Below are positions 1 to 11,903 of a DNA stretch of 64,000 nt, piece after piece. Below the pieces are notes generated by a model. The model made no database searches, had not been told where the DNA came from, and saw nothing but the letters and a program-made list of their open reading frames with translations. Source of the stretch: Bombus terrestris (Eukaryota; Arthropoda; Insecta; Hymenoptera; Apidae). The position numbers and the translations under genes are program-made. The stretch lies in the NCBI RefSeq assembly GCF_910591885.1, contig NW_025963555.1:5084001-5148000 (forward strand), in the 5' to 3' direction. Every line of letters begins with the position of its first letter. The first letter of the stretch is position 1.

Positions 1-95
1 ACATATCTATATACGTCATATAGTGATGCAATATAACGTTATACGTTATAACCTAGAAGTACGAAACGTTATACGTTACAACGTAGTAGTACATA

Positions 96-127
96 ACGTC
101 ATACGTCCTATAGAGTGATACAATGTA
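96..127 (+). repeat. 32-bp type B landmark monomer
   Basis: This is a type B monomer with two extra bases, TATAGAGTGATA in place of TATAGTGATA. The same insertion lies near 1464, 3774, 15551, 22955 and 34939. In each case the following A monomer reads ATAAGTTATAAC and then GTAGTAGTTTACA, so these six places descend from one ancestral module. The insertion moves the 10-codon open frame, which is why reading frames break there. Confidence 0.9.
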
Positions 128-187
128 ACGTTATAAGTTATAACGTAGTAGTTTACAACGTTATACGTTATAACGTAGTAGTACATA

Positions 188-247
188 ACGTTATCCGGTA
201 TAACGTAATAGTACATATCTATATACGTCATATAGTGATGCAATATA
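188..247 (+). repeat. D-E monomer pair (example)
   Basis: D (188-217) differs from type A by TATCCGGTATAA in its left half and CGTAATAG in its right half. E (218-247) begins TCTATATACG and ends ATGCAATATA. They travel together: D is followed at once by E near 755, 1957, 5939, 9359, 12653, 16613, 22427, 28264, 34409, 40108, 45852, 51393, 57803, 61638 and many other places. D supplies nearly all CCGG sites of the array. D without E also occurs, for example near 29990, 31690, 41820 and 47060, where a 29-bp monomer follows, and near 10352 and 19168, where D is fused to a CGTCGTAG right half. The pair behaves as one 60-bp copying unit. Confidence 0.9.
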
Positions 248-277
248 ACGTTATGCGTTATAACCTAGAAGTACGAA

Positions 278-307
278 ACGTTATACGTTATAACGTAGTA
301 GTACATA
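278..307 (+). repeat. Type A monomer (consensus example)
   Basis: This is an exact copy of the commonest 30-bp unit. Recurrent sub-variants change few bases: GAAG for GTAG in the right half, TATATA or TATACA for TACATA at the end, TACAAC for TATAAC in the middle, TAAAG for TAACG, and AATG for AACG. The sub-variants recur in fixed order, which is what makes higher-order units recognisable. Confidence 0.95.
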
Positions 308-337
308 ACGTCAAACGTCACATAGTGATACAATATA
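308..337 (+). repeat. Type C monomer (example)
   Basis: C shares the left ACGTC and the right ATAGTGATACAATATA-like end of type B but has AAACGTCAC in the middle. It normally precedes an A monomer with a TATATA or GAAG variant. Where the preceding monomer ends in CATG rather than CATA, the junction makes a perfect 8-bp TGACGTCA palindrome (for example 966-973). Confidence 0.9.
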
Positions 338-367
338 ACGTTATACGCTATAACGTAGTAGTACATA

Positions 368-397
368 ACGTTATACGTCATATACTAGTACAATATA
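368..397 (+). repeat. Type F monomer (example)
   Basis: F has an A-like left half (ACGTTATACG) and a right half of the B/C/E class (TCATATA followed by a GTACAATATA end). It looks like an A/B intermediate or old hybrid. The usual form reads ATAGTAGTAC (near 4435 and 8345) or ATAGTGGTAC (near 2335 and 9255); this copy carries ATACTAGTAC. Confidence 0.85.
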
Positions 398-547
398 ACG
401 TTATACGTTATAACGTAGTAGTACATAACGTCAAGCGTCACATAGTGATACAATATAACGTTATACGTTATAACGTAGAAGTACAAAACGTTATATGTTA
501 TTACGTAGTAGTACTTAACGATATACGTTACTACGTAGTAGTACATA

Positions 548-577
548 ACGTCATACGTCCTATAGTGATACAATGTA
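548..577 (+). repeat. Type B monomer (example)
   Basis: B is the second most conspicuous class, with ACGTCATACG, TCCTATAG and TGATACAATGTA in order. It starts most of the short phrases. Sub-variants include CATTCG for CATACG, CTATGG for CTATAG, TCCCATAG (near 52070, 55270, 58387 and 61204), ACGGCC (near 9823, 17407, 24809) and AAAGTA at the end (near 28113, 29761, 30181). Confidence 0.92.
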
Positions 578-3500
578 ACGTTATACGTTATAACGTAGTA
601 GTACTTAACGTTATACGTTACTGCGTAGTAGTACATAACGTTATACGTCATATACTGGTACAATATAACGTTATACGTTATAATGTAGAAGTACAAAAAT
701 TTATACGTTATAACGTAGTAGTACATAACGTTATCCGGTATAACGTAATAGTACATATCTATATACGTCATATAGTGATGCAATATAACGTTATACGTTA
801 TAACGTAGAAGTACAAAACGTTATATGTTATTTCGTAGTAGTACATAACGTTATACGTTACAACGTAGTAGTACATAACGTCATACGTCCTATAGTGATA
901 CAATGTAATGTTATACGTTATAACGTCGTAGTATATAACGTTATACGTTATAACGTAGTAGTACATGACGTCAAACGTCACATAGTGATACAATGTAACA
1001 TTATACGTTATAATGTAGAAGTGCAAAATGTTATACGTTATAACGTAGTAGTACATAACGTTATCCGTTATAACGTAATAGTGCATATCTATATACGTCA
1101 TATAGTGATGCAATATAACGTCATACGTTATAACGTAGAAGTACATAACGTTATGCATTATAAAGTAGTAGTACATAACGTTATACGTTACAACGTAGTA
1201 GTACATAACGTCATACGTCCTATAGTGATACAATATAACGTTATACGTTATAACGTAGAAGTACAAAACGTTATATGTTATTACGTAGTAGTACTTAACG
1301 TTATACGTTACTACGTAGTAGTACATAACGTCATACGTCCTATAGTGATACAATGTAACGTTATACGTTATAACGCAGTAGTACTTAACGTTATACGCTA
1401 CTGCGTAGTAGTACATAACGTTATACGTTACAACGTAGTAGTACATAACGTCATACGTCCTATAGAGTGATACAATGTAACGTTATAAGTTATAACATAG
1501 TAGTTTACAATGTTATACGTTATAACGTAGTAGTACATAACGTTATCCGGTATAACGTAATAGTACATATCTATATACGTCATATAGTGATGCAATATAA
1601 CGTTATGCGTTATAACCTAGAAGTACGAAACGTTATACGTTACAACGTAGCAGTACATAACGTCATACGTCCTATAGTGATACAATGTAACGTTATAAGT
1701 TAGAACGTAGTAGTACATGTCGTCAAACGTCACATAGTGATACAATGTAACATTATACGTTATAATGTCGAAGTGCAAAACGTTATACGTTATAACGTAG
1801 TAGTACATAACGTCAAACGTCACATAGTGATACAATATATCGTTCTACGTTATAACGTAGTAGTACATAACGTTATACGACATATAGTAGTACAAGATAA
1901 CGTTATACGTTATAACGTAGTAGTACATAACGTTATCCGGTATAACGTAATAGTGCATATCTATATACGTCATATAGTGATGCAATATAACGTCATACGT
2001 TATAACGAAGAAGTACATAACGTTATACAGTATAAAGGAGTAGTACATAACGTTATACGTTATAACGTAGTAGTACATAACGTCAAACGTCACATAGTGA
2101 TACAATATAACGTTATACGCTATAACGTAGTAGTACATAACGTTATACGTATATAGTAGTACAATATAACGTTATACGTTATAACGTAGTAGTACATAAC
2201 GTCAAGGGTCACATAGTGATACAATATAACGTTATACGTTATAACGTAGAAGTACATAACGTTATACGTTATAAAGTAGTAGTACATAACGTTATACTCT
2301 ACAACGTAGTAGTACATAACGTTACACGTCATATAGTGGTAGAATATAACGTTATACGTTATAATGTAGAAGTACAAAAATTTATACGTTATAACGTAGT
2401 AGTACATAACGTTATCCGGTATAACGTAATAGTACATATCTATATACGTCATATAGTGATGCAATATAACGTTATACGTTATAACGTAGAAGTACAAAAC
2501 GTTATATGTTATTTCGTAGTAGTACATAACGTTATACTCTACAACGTAGTAGTACATAACGTTATCCGGTATAACGTAATAGTGCATATCTATATACGTC
2601 ATATAGTGATGCAATATAACGTCATACGTTATAACGTAGAAGTACATAACGTTATGCATTATAAAGTAGTAGTACATAACGTTATACGTTACAACGTAGT
2701 AGTACATAACGTCATACGTCCTATAGTGATACAATATAACGTTATACGTTATAACGTAGAAGTACAAAACGTTATATGTTATTACGTAGTAGTACTTAAC
2801 GTTATACGTTACAACGTAGTAGTACATAACGTCATACGTCCTATAGTGATACAATGTAACGTTATACGTTATAACGTAGTAGTACATAACGTTATCCGGT
2901 ATAACGTAATAGTGCATATCTATATACGTCATATAGTGATGCAATATAACGTCATACGTTATAACGTAGAAGGACATAACGTTATACATTATAAAGTAGT
3001 ATTACATAACGTTATACGTTACAACGTAGTAGTACATAACGTCATACGTCCTATAGTGATACAATATAACGTTATACGTTATAACGTAGAAGTACAAAAC
3101 GTTATATGTTATTACGTAGTAGTACTTAACGTTATACGTTACTACGTAGTAGTACATAACGTCATACGTCCTATAGTGATACAATGTAACGTTATACGTT
3201 ATAACGTAGTAGTACTTAACGTTATACGTTACTGCGTAGTAGTACATAACGTTATACGTCATATAGTGGTACAATATAACGTTATACGTTATAATGTAGA
3301 AGTACATAAATTTATACGTTATAACGTAGTAGTACATAACGTTATCCGGTATAACGTAATAGTACATATCTATATACGTCATATAGTGATGCAATATAAC
3401 GTTATACGTTATAACGTAGAAGTACAAAACGTTATATGTTATTGCGTAGTAGTACATAACGTTATACGTTACAACGTAGTAGTACATAACGTCATACGTC

Positions 3501-5194
3501 CTATAGTGATACAATATAACGTTATACGTTATAACGTAGAAGTACAAAACGTTATATGTTATTACGTAGTAGTACTTAACGTTATACGTTACTACGTAGT
3601 AGTACATAACGTCATACGTCCTATAGTGATACAATGTAACGTTATACGTTATAACGCAGTACTACTTAACGTTATACGTTACTGCGTAGTAGTACATAAC
3701 GTTATACGTTACTGCGTAGTAGTACATAACGTGATACGTTACAACGTAGTAGTACATAACGTCATACGTCCTATAGAGTGATACAATGTAACGTTATAAG
3801 TTATAACGTAGTAGTTTACAACGTTATACGTTATAACGTAGTAGTACATAACGTTATCCGGTATAACGTAATAGTACATATCTATATACGTCATATAGTG
3901 ATGCAATATAACGTTATACGTTATAACCTAGAAGTACGAAACGTTATACGTTACAACGTAGCAGTACATAACGTCATACGTCCTATAGTGATACAATGTA
4001 ACGTTATAAGTTATAACGTAGTAGTACATGACGTCAAACGTCACATAGTGATACAATGTAACATTATACGTTATAATGTCGAAGTGCAAAACGTTATACG
4101 TTATAACGTAGTAGTACATAACGTCAAACGTCACATAGTGATACAATATAACGTTCTACGTTATAACGTAGTAGTACATAACGTTATACGACATATAGTA
4201 TAACAAGATAACGTTATACGTTATAACGTAGTAGTACATAACGTTATCCGGTATAACGTAATAGTGCATATCTATATACGTCATATAGTGATGCAATATA
4301 ACGTCATACGTTATAACGAAAATGTACATAACGTTATACATTATAAAGTAGTAGTACATAACGTCAAACGTCACATAGTGATACAATATAACGTTATACG
4401 CTATAACGTAGTAGTACATAACGTTATACGTCATATAGTAGTACAATATAACGTTATACGTTATAACGTAGTAGTACATAACGTCAAGCGTCACATAGTG
4501 ATACAATATAACGTTATACGTTATAACGTAGAAGTACATAACGTTATACATTATAAAGTAGTAGTACATAACGTTATACGTTATAACGTAGTAGTACATA
4601 ACGTCAAACGTCACATAGTGATACAATATAACGTTATACGTTATAACGTAGTAGTACATAACGTTATCCGGTATAACGTAATAGTACATATCTATATACG
4701 TCATATAGTGATGCAATATAACGTTATGCGTTATAACCTAGAAGTACGAAACGTTATACGTTATAACGTAGTAGTACATAACGTCAAGCGTCACATAGTG
4801 ATACAATATAACGTTATACGTTATAACGTAGAAGTACATAACGTTATACATTATAAAGTAGTAGTACATAACGTTATACGTTACAACGTAGTAGTAAATA
4901 ACGTCATACGTCCTATAGTGATACAATATAACGTTATACGTTATAACGTAGAAGTACAAAACATTATGTGTTACTACGTAGTAGTACTTAACGCTATACG
5001 TTACTACGTAGTAGTACATAACGTCATACGTCCTATAGTGATACAATGTAACGTTATACGTTATAACGTACTTAACGTTATACGTTACTGCGTAGTAGTA
5101 CATAACGTTATACGTCATATAGTGGTACAATATAACGTTATACGTTATAATGTAGAAGTACAAAACGTTATACGTTATAACGTAGTAGTACATA

Positions 5195-5223
5195 ACGTTG
5201 TACGTTAGAGGTAGTAGTACATA
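5195..5223 (+). repeat. 29-bp landmark monomer opening each macro-unit
   Basis: An A-derived monomer with GTTGTACG, then GTTAGAGG instead of GTTATAACG, one base shorter. It occurs four times, at 5195, 14277, 21771 and 33755, each time followed by the same series (B, then A with AATGTAGAAG, then A with CATTATAGAG). The spacings are 9,082, 7,494 and 11,984 bp. I use it as the left edge of the macro-units; the choice of edge is for convenience in a continuous array. Confidence 0.9.
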
Positions 5224-6720
5224 ACGTCATACGTCCTATAGTGATACAATGTAACGTTATACGTTATAATGTAGAAGTACATAACGTTATACATTATAGA
5301 GTAGTAGTACATAACGTTATACGTTACAACGTAGTAGTACATGACGTCAAACGTCACATAGTGATACAATGTAACGTTATACGTTATAATGTAGAAATGC
5401 AAAACGTTATACGTTATAACGTAGTAGTACATAACGTCAAACGTCACATAGTGATACAGTATAACGTTATACGTTATAACGTAGAAGTACAAAACGTTAT
5501 ACGTTATAACGTAGTAGTACTTGACGTTATACGTTACTATGTAGTAGTACATAACGTCATACGTCCTATAGTGATACAATTTAACGTTATACGTTATAAC
5601 GTAGCAGTATATAACGCTATACGTTATAACGTAGTAGTACATAACGTCATACGTCCTATGGTGATACAATGTAACGTTATACGTTATAACGTAGTAGTAT
5701 ATAACGTTATACGTTATAGCGTAGTAGTACATAACGTCAAACGTCACATAGTGATACAATATAACGTTATACGTTATAACGTAGAAGTACATAACGTTAT
5801 ACGTTATAAAGTAGTAGTACATAACGTTATACGTTACAACGTAGTAGTACATAACGTCATACGTCCTATAGTGATACAATGTAACGTTATACGTTATAAC
5901 GTAGTAGTACATAACGTTATCCGGTATAACGTAATAGTGCATATCTATATACGTCATATAGTGATGCAATATAACGTCATACGTTATAACGTAGAAGGAC
6001 ATAACGTTATACATTATAAAGTAGTAGTACATAACGTTATACGTTACAACGTAGTAGTACATAACGTCATACGTCCTATAGTGATACAATATAACGTTAT
6101 ACGTCATAACGTAGAAGTACAAAACGTTATATGTTATTACGTAGTAGTACTTAACGTTATACGTTACTACGTAGTAGTACCTAACGTCATACGTCCTATA
6201 GTGATACAATGTAATGTTATACGTTATAACGTCGTAGTATATAACGTTATACGTTATAACGTAGTAGTACATGACGTCAAACGTCACATAGTGATACAAT
6301 GTAACATTATACGTTATAATGTAGAAGTGCAAAACGTTATACGTTATAACGTAGTAGTACATAACGTTATCCGGTATAACGTAATAGTGCATATCTATAT
6401 ACGTCATATAGTGATGCAATATAACGTCATACGTTATAACGTAGAAGTACATAACGTTATACATTATAAAGTAGTAGTACATAACGTTATACGTTACAAC
6501 GTAGTAGTACATAACGTCATACGTCCTATAGTGATACAATGTAACTTTATACGTTATAACGTAGTAGTATATAACGTTATACGTTATAACGTAGTAGTAC
6601 ATAACGTCATTCGTCCTATAGTGATACAATGTAACGTTAAACGTTATAACGTAGTAGTATACAACGTTATACGTTATAACGTAGTGGTAACTAACGTTAT
6701 ACGTTATAACGTAGTAGTAC

Positions 6721-8694
6721 ATAACGTCAAACGTCACAGAGTGATACAATATAACGTTATACGTTATAACGTAGTAGTACATAATGCTATACGTTACAAC
6801 GTAGTAGTACGTAACGTCATACGTCCTATAGTGAAACAATGTAACGTTATACGTTATAACGTAGAAGTACATAACGTTATACGCTATAAAGTAGTAGTAC
6901 ATAACGTTATACGTTGCAACGTAGTAGTACATAACGTCAAATGTCACATAGTGATACAATATAACGTTATACGTTATTACGTAGTAGTACATAACGTTAT
7001 ACGTCATATAGTAGTACAATATAACGTTATACGTTATAACGTAGTAGTAAATAACGTCAAACGTCACAGAGTGATACAATATAACGTTATACGTTATAAC
7101 GTAGAAGTACATAACGTTATACGTTATAAAGTAGTAGTACATAATGCTATACGATACAACGTAGTAGTACATAACGTCATACGTCCTATAGTGATACAAT
7201 GTAACGTTATAAGTTAGAACGTAGTAGTACATGACGTCAAACGTCACATAGTGATACAATGTAACATTATACGTTATAATGTCGAAGTGCAAAACGTTAT
7301 ACGTTATAACGTAGTAGTACATAACGTCAAACGTCACATAATGATACAATATATCGTTCTACGTTATAACGTAGTAGTACATAACGTTATACGACATATA
7401 GTAGTACAAGATAACGTTATACGTTATAACGTAGTAGTACATAACGTTATCCGGTATAACGTAATAGTGCATATCTATATACGTCATATAGTGATGCAAT
7501 ATAACGTCATACGTTATAACGAAGAAGTACATAACGTTATACAGTATAAAGGAGTAGTACATAACGTTATACGTTATAACGTAGTAGTACATAACGTCAA
7601 ACGTCACATAGTGATACAATATAACGTTATACGCTATAACGTAGAAGTACATAACGTTATGCGTATTAAAGTAGTAGTACATAACGTTATACGTTACAAC
7701 GTAGTAGTACATAACGTCATACGTCCTATAGTGATACAATGTAACTTTATACGTTATAACGTAGTAGTATATAACGTTATACGTTATAACGTAGTAGTAC
7801 ATAACGTCATTCGTCCTATAGTGATACAATGTAACGTTAAACGTTATAACGTAGTAGTATACAACGTTATACGTTATAACGTAGTGGTAACTAACGTTAT
7901 ACGTTACAACGTAGTAGTACATAACGACATACGTCCTATAGAGATACAATGTAACGTTATAAGTTATAACGTAGTAGTATACAACGTTATACGTTATAAC
8001 GTAGTAGTACATAACGTTATACGTTACAACGTAGTAGTACATAACGTCATACGTCCTATAGTGATACAATGTAACGTTATAAGTTATAACGACGTAGTAT
8101 ATAACGTTATACGTTATAACGTAGTAGTACATAATGCTATACGTTACAACGTAGTAGTACGTAACGTCATACGTCCTATAGTGATACAATGTAACGTTAT
8201 ACGTTATAACGTAGTAATATACAACGTTATACGTTATAACGTAGTGGTAACTAACGTTATACGTTATAACGTAGTAGTACATAACGTCAAACGTCACATA
8301 GTTATACAATATAACGTTATACCTTATAACGTAGTAGTACATAACGTTATACGTCATATAGTAGTACAATATAACGTTATACGTTATAACGTAGTAGTAC
8401 ATAACGTCAAACGTCACATAGTGATAGAATATAACGTTATACGTTATAACGTAGAAGTACATAACGTTATACGTCATATAGTAGTACAATATAACGTTAT
8501 ACGTTATAACGTAGTAGTACATAACGTCAAACGTCACAGAGTGATACAATATAACGTTATACGTTATAACGTAGTAGTACATAATGCTATACGTTACAAC
8601 GTAGTAGTACGTAACGTCATACGTCCTATAGTGATACAATGTAACGTTATACGTTATAATGTAGAAGTGCAAAACGTTATACGTTATAACGTAG
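6721..8694. repeat. 1,974-bp duplicated segment, copy 1 (copy 2 at 11904-13877)
   Basis: Aligning with an offset of 5,183 bp keeps the same series of monomer sub-variants. One visible difference is TAACG near 8118 against TAAAG near 13302. Upstream the copies diverge near 6703 and 11886; downstream near 8695 and 13878. The stretch at 6541-6720 instead matches from 11124 (offset 4,583 bp), so copy 1 looks as if exactly 600 bp (20 monomers) is missing next to it. The same series also starts at 7741, 11124 and 12924, the last two exactly 1,800 bp apart. Confidence 0.8.
7654..7683 (+). repeat. Type G monomer, TATGCGTATTAAAG variant
   Basis: This A-derived monomer has a rearranged middle, GCGTATTAAAG. 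It recurs near 12839, 18803, 20034, 26030, 28970, 32500, 37863, 40798, 44634, 46040 and 47630, always inside the same local order (after an A with GAAG, before an A with TACAAC). It is a useful marker for one module family found between about 7.6 and 47.7 kb and not seen in the 3,205-bp repeats or the right domain. Confidence 0.85.
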
Positions 8695-10203
8695 AAGTAC
8701 ATAACGTTATACGTCATATAGTAGTACAATATAACGTTATACGTTATAACGTAGAAGTACAAAACGTTATATGTTATTACGTAGTAGTACTTAACGTTAT
8801 ACGTTACTACGTAGTAGTACATAACGTCATACGTCCTATAGTGATACAATGTAACGTTATACGTTATAACGTAGTAGTACTTAACGTTATACGTTACTGC
8901 GTAGTAGTACATAACGTTATACGTCATATACTGGTACAATATAACGTTATACGTTATAATGTAGAAGTACAAAAAGTTATACGTTATAACGTAGTAGTAC
9001 ATAACGTTATCCGGTATAACGTAATAGTACATATCTATATACGTCATATAGTGATGCAATATAACGTTATACGTTATAACGTAGAAGTACAAAACGTTAT
9101 ATGTTATTTCGTAGTAGTACATAACGTTATACGTTACAACGTAGTAGTACATAACGTCATACGTCCTATAGTGATACAATGTAACGTTATACGTTATAAC
9201 GTAGTAGTACTTAACGTTATACGTTACTGCGTAGTAGTACATACCGTTATACGTCATATAGTGGTACAATATAACGTTATACGTTATAATGTAGAAGTAC
9301 AAAAATTTATACGTTATAACGTAGTAGTACATAACGTTATCCGGTATAACGTAATAGTACATATCTATATACGTCATATAGTGATGCAATATAACGTTAT
9401 ACGTTATAACGTAGAAGTACAAAACGTTAAATGTTATTACGTAGTAGTACATAACGTTATACGTTACAACGTAGTAGTACATAACGTCATACGTCCTATA
9501 GTGATACAATGTAATGTCATACGTTATAACGTCGTAGTATATAACGTTATACGTTATAACGTATTAGTACATGACGTCAAACGTCACATAGTGATACAAT
9601 GTAACATTATACGTTATAATGTAGAAGTGCAAAACGTTATACGTTATAACGTAGTAGTACATAACGTTATCCGGTATAACGTAATAGTGCATATCTATAT
9701 ACGTCATATAGTGATGCAATATAACGTCATACGTTATAACGTAGAAGTACATAACGTTATGCATTATAAAGTAGTAGTACATAACGTTATACGTTACAAC
9801 GTAGTAGTACATAACGTCATACGGCCTATAGTGATACAATTTAACGTTATACGTTATAACGTAGCAGTATATAACGTTATACGTTATAACGTAGTAGTAC
9901 ATAACGTCATACGTCCTATGGTGATACAATGTAACGTTATACGTTATAACGTAGTAGTCTATAACGTTATACGTTATAGCGTAGTAGTACATAACGTCAA
10001 ACGTCACATAGTGATACAATATAACGTTATACGTTATAACGTAGTAGTATGTAACGTTATACGTTATAACGTAGTAGTACATAACGTCATTCGTCCTATA
10101 GTGATACAATGTAACGTTATACGTTATAACGTAGAAGTATATAACGTTATACGTTATAACGTAGTAGTACATAACGTCAAACGTCACATAGTGATACAAT
10201 ATA

Positions 10204-10226
10204 ACGTTATAACGTAGTAGTATATA
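10204..10226 (+). repeat. 23-bp shortened monomer
   Basis: A monomer lacking seven bases: one of the two ACGTTAT direct repeats is gone, so the unit goes straight from ACGTTAT to AACGTAG. The loss of exactly one 7-bp internal repeat suggests slippage. The same shortened unit lies near 17788, 25193, 27317, 37027 and 39151, marking related modules. Confidence 0.88.
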
Positions 10227-10496
10227 ACGTTATACGTTATAACGTAGTAGTACATAATGTTATACGTTATAACGTAGTAGTACATAACGTCATACGTCCT
10301 ATGGTGATACAATGTAACGTTATACGTTATAACGTAGTAGTACATAACGTTATCCGGTATAACGTCGTAGTATATAACGTTATACGCTATAACGTAGTAG
10401 TACATGACGTCATACGTCCTATAGTGATACAATGTAACGTTATAAGTTATAACGTAGTAGTATACAACGTTATACGTTATAACGTAGTAGTACATA

Positions 10497-10525
10497 ACGT
10501 TATACGTTAAACGTAGTAGTACATA
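10497..10525 (+). repeat. 29-bp monomer with GTTAAACG
   Basis: An A monomer in which GTTATAACG has become GTTAAACG, one base shorter. It is absent before 10.5 kb, appears near 10497 and 19311, and becomes frequent from 27.6 kb rightwards (near 27608, 30010, 30130, 31719, 39442, 43553, 43852, 44961, 45260, 47090, 48588, 49390, 52600, 55805, 58767, 59760, 60300 and 62670). A type B or C monomer follows it. Its spread tracks the right-hand module family. Confidence 0.88.
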
Positions 10526-10705
10526 ACGTCATACGTCCTATAGTGATACAATGTAACGTTATACGTTATAACGTAGTAGTATATAACGTCATACGTCCTA
10601 TAGTGATACAATGTAACGTTATAAGTTATAACGTAGTAGTATACAAAGTTATACGTTATAACGTAGTAGTACATAACGTTATTCGTTACAACGTAGTAGT
10701 ACATA

Positions 10706-10736
10706 ACGTCATACGTCCTATAGTGCAAACAATGTA
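10706..10736 (+). repeat. 31-bp type B monomer with TGCAAACAATG
   Basis: A type B monomer in which GTGATACAATG became GTGCAAACAATG, one base longer. The same change lies near 19520, 25515 and 37349. The next monomer always reads ATACGATATAACGTCG, so the four places share ancestry. Spacings are 8,814, about 5,995 and 11,834 bp. Confidence 0.88.
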
Positions 10737-11903
10737 ACGTTATACGATATAACGTCGTAGTATATAACGTTATACGCTATAACGTAGTAGTACCTGACGT
10801 CAAACGTCACATAGTGATACAATGTAACATTATACGTTATAATGACGAAGTGCAAATCGTTATACGTTATAACGTAGTAGTACATAACGTCAAACGTCAC
10901 ATAGTGATACAATATAACGTTATACGTTATAACGTAGTAGTACATAACGTTATCCGGTATAACGTAATAGTGCATATCTATATACGTCATATAGTGATGC
11001 AATATAACGTCATACGTTATAACGTAGAAGTACATAACGTTATACATTATAAAGTAGTAGTACATAACGTTATACGTTACAACGTAGTAGTACATAACGT
11101 CATACGTCCTATAGTGATACAATGTAACTTTATACGTTATAACGTAGTAGTATATAACGTTATACGTTATAACGTAGTAGTACATAACGTCATTCGTCCT
11201 ATAGTGATACAATGTAACGTTAAACGTTATAACGTAGTAGTATACAACGTTATACGTTATAACGTAGTGGTAACTAACGTTATACGTTACAACGTAGTAG
11301 TACATAACGACATACGTCCTATAGAGATACAATGTAACGTTATAAGTTATAACGTAGTAGTATACAACGTTATACGTTATAACGTAGTAGTACATAACGT
11401 TATACGTTACAACGTAGTAGTACATAACGTCATACGTCCTATAGTGATACAATGTAACGTTATAAGTTATAACGACGTAGTATATAACGTTATACGTTAT
11501 AACGTAGTAGTACATAATGCTATACGTTACAACGTAGTAGTACGTAACGTCATACGTCCTATAGGGATACAATGTAACGTTATACGTTATAACGTAGTAA
11601 TATACAACGTTATACGTTATAACGTAGTGGTAACTAACGTTATACGTTATAACGTAGTAGTACATAACGTCAAACGTCACATAGTTATACAATATAACGT
11701 TATACCTTATAACGTAGTAGTACATAACGTTATACGTCATATAGTAGTACAATATAACGTTATACGTTATAACGTAGTAGTACATAACGTCAAACGTCAC
11801 ATAGTGATACAATATAACGTTATACGTTATAACGTAGAAGTACATAACGTTATACGTCATATAGTAGTACAATATAACGTTATACGTTATAACGTAGTAG
11901 TAC

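Larger units (their letters stand above)
1..5194. repeat. Left domain of the array
   Basis: No gene is seen. This part is dense in D-E pairs (near 1, 212, 755, 1085, 1566, 1957, 2426, 2586, 2910, 3366, 3867, 4267 and 4686) and in A variants ending GTACTTA, GTACAAA or GTACGAA with TACTACG or TACTGCG middles. The 32-bp landmark occurs three times (96, about 1464, about 3774); the roughly 170 bp after each are close copies of one another. A 29-bp F-like unit lies near 2140, and a 24-bp unit at 5051-5074 has lost GTAGTA. The right-hand markers (29-bp GTTAAACG, 23-bp and 31-bp units) are absent here. Confidence 0.85.

Noticed and set aside
188..217. CENP-B box in the CCGG-bearing D monomer
   Set aside because: The D unit has TATCCGGTATAA, which lacks the TTCG and CGGG cores of the mammalian CENP-B box. 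The CATTCGTCC variant of type B has TTCG but no CGGG at the needed spacing.
218..247. TATA-box promoter in the TATATACG-bearing E monomer
   Set aside because: TATA-like strings occur in nearly every monomer of this AT-rich array, so one match carries no information, and no gene lies downstream.
278..307. Bacterial terminators or operators suggested by the palindromes
   Set aside because: The palindromes are AT-rich, repeat every 30 bp, are not followed by a T-run and do not sit next to any gene.
7251..10217. 988-codon open frame on the plus strand, and similar long frames such as 15555-17801, 19628-21784 and 22959-25205
   Set aside because: The frame is open only because the monomer is 10 codons long with one stop-free frame. 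It is broken by each off-length monomer, has no promoter, signal or domain, and equally long frames lie on the opposite strand.
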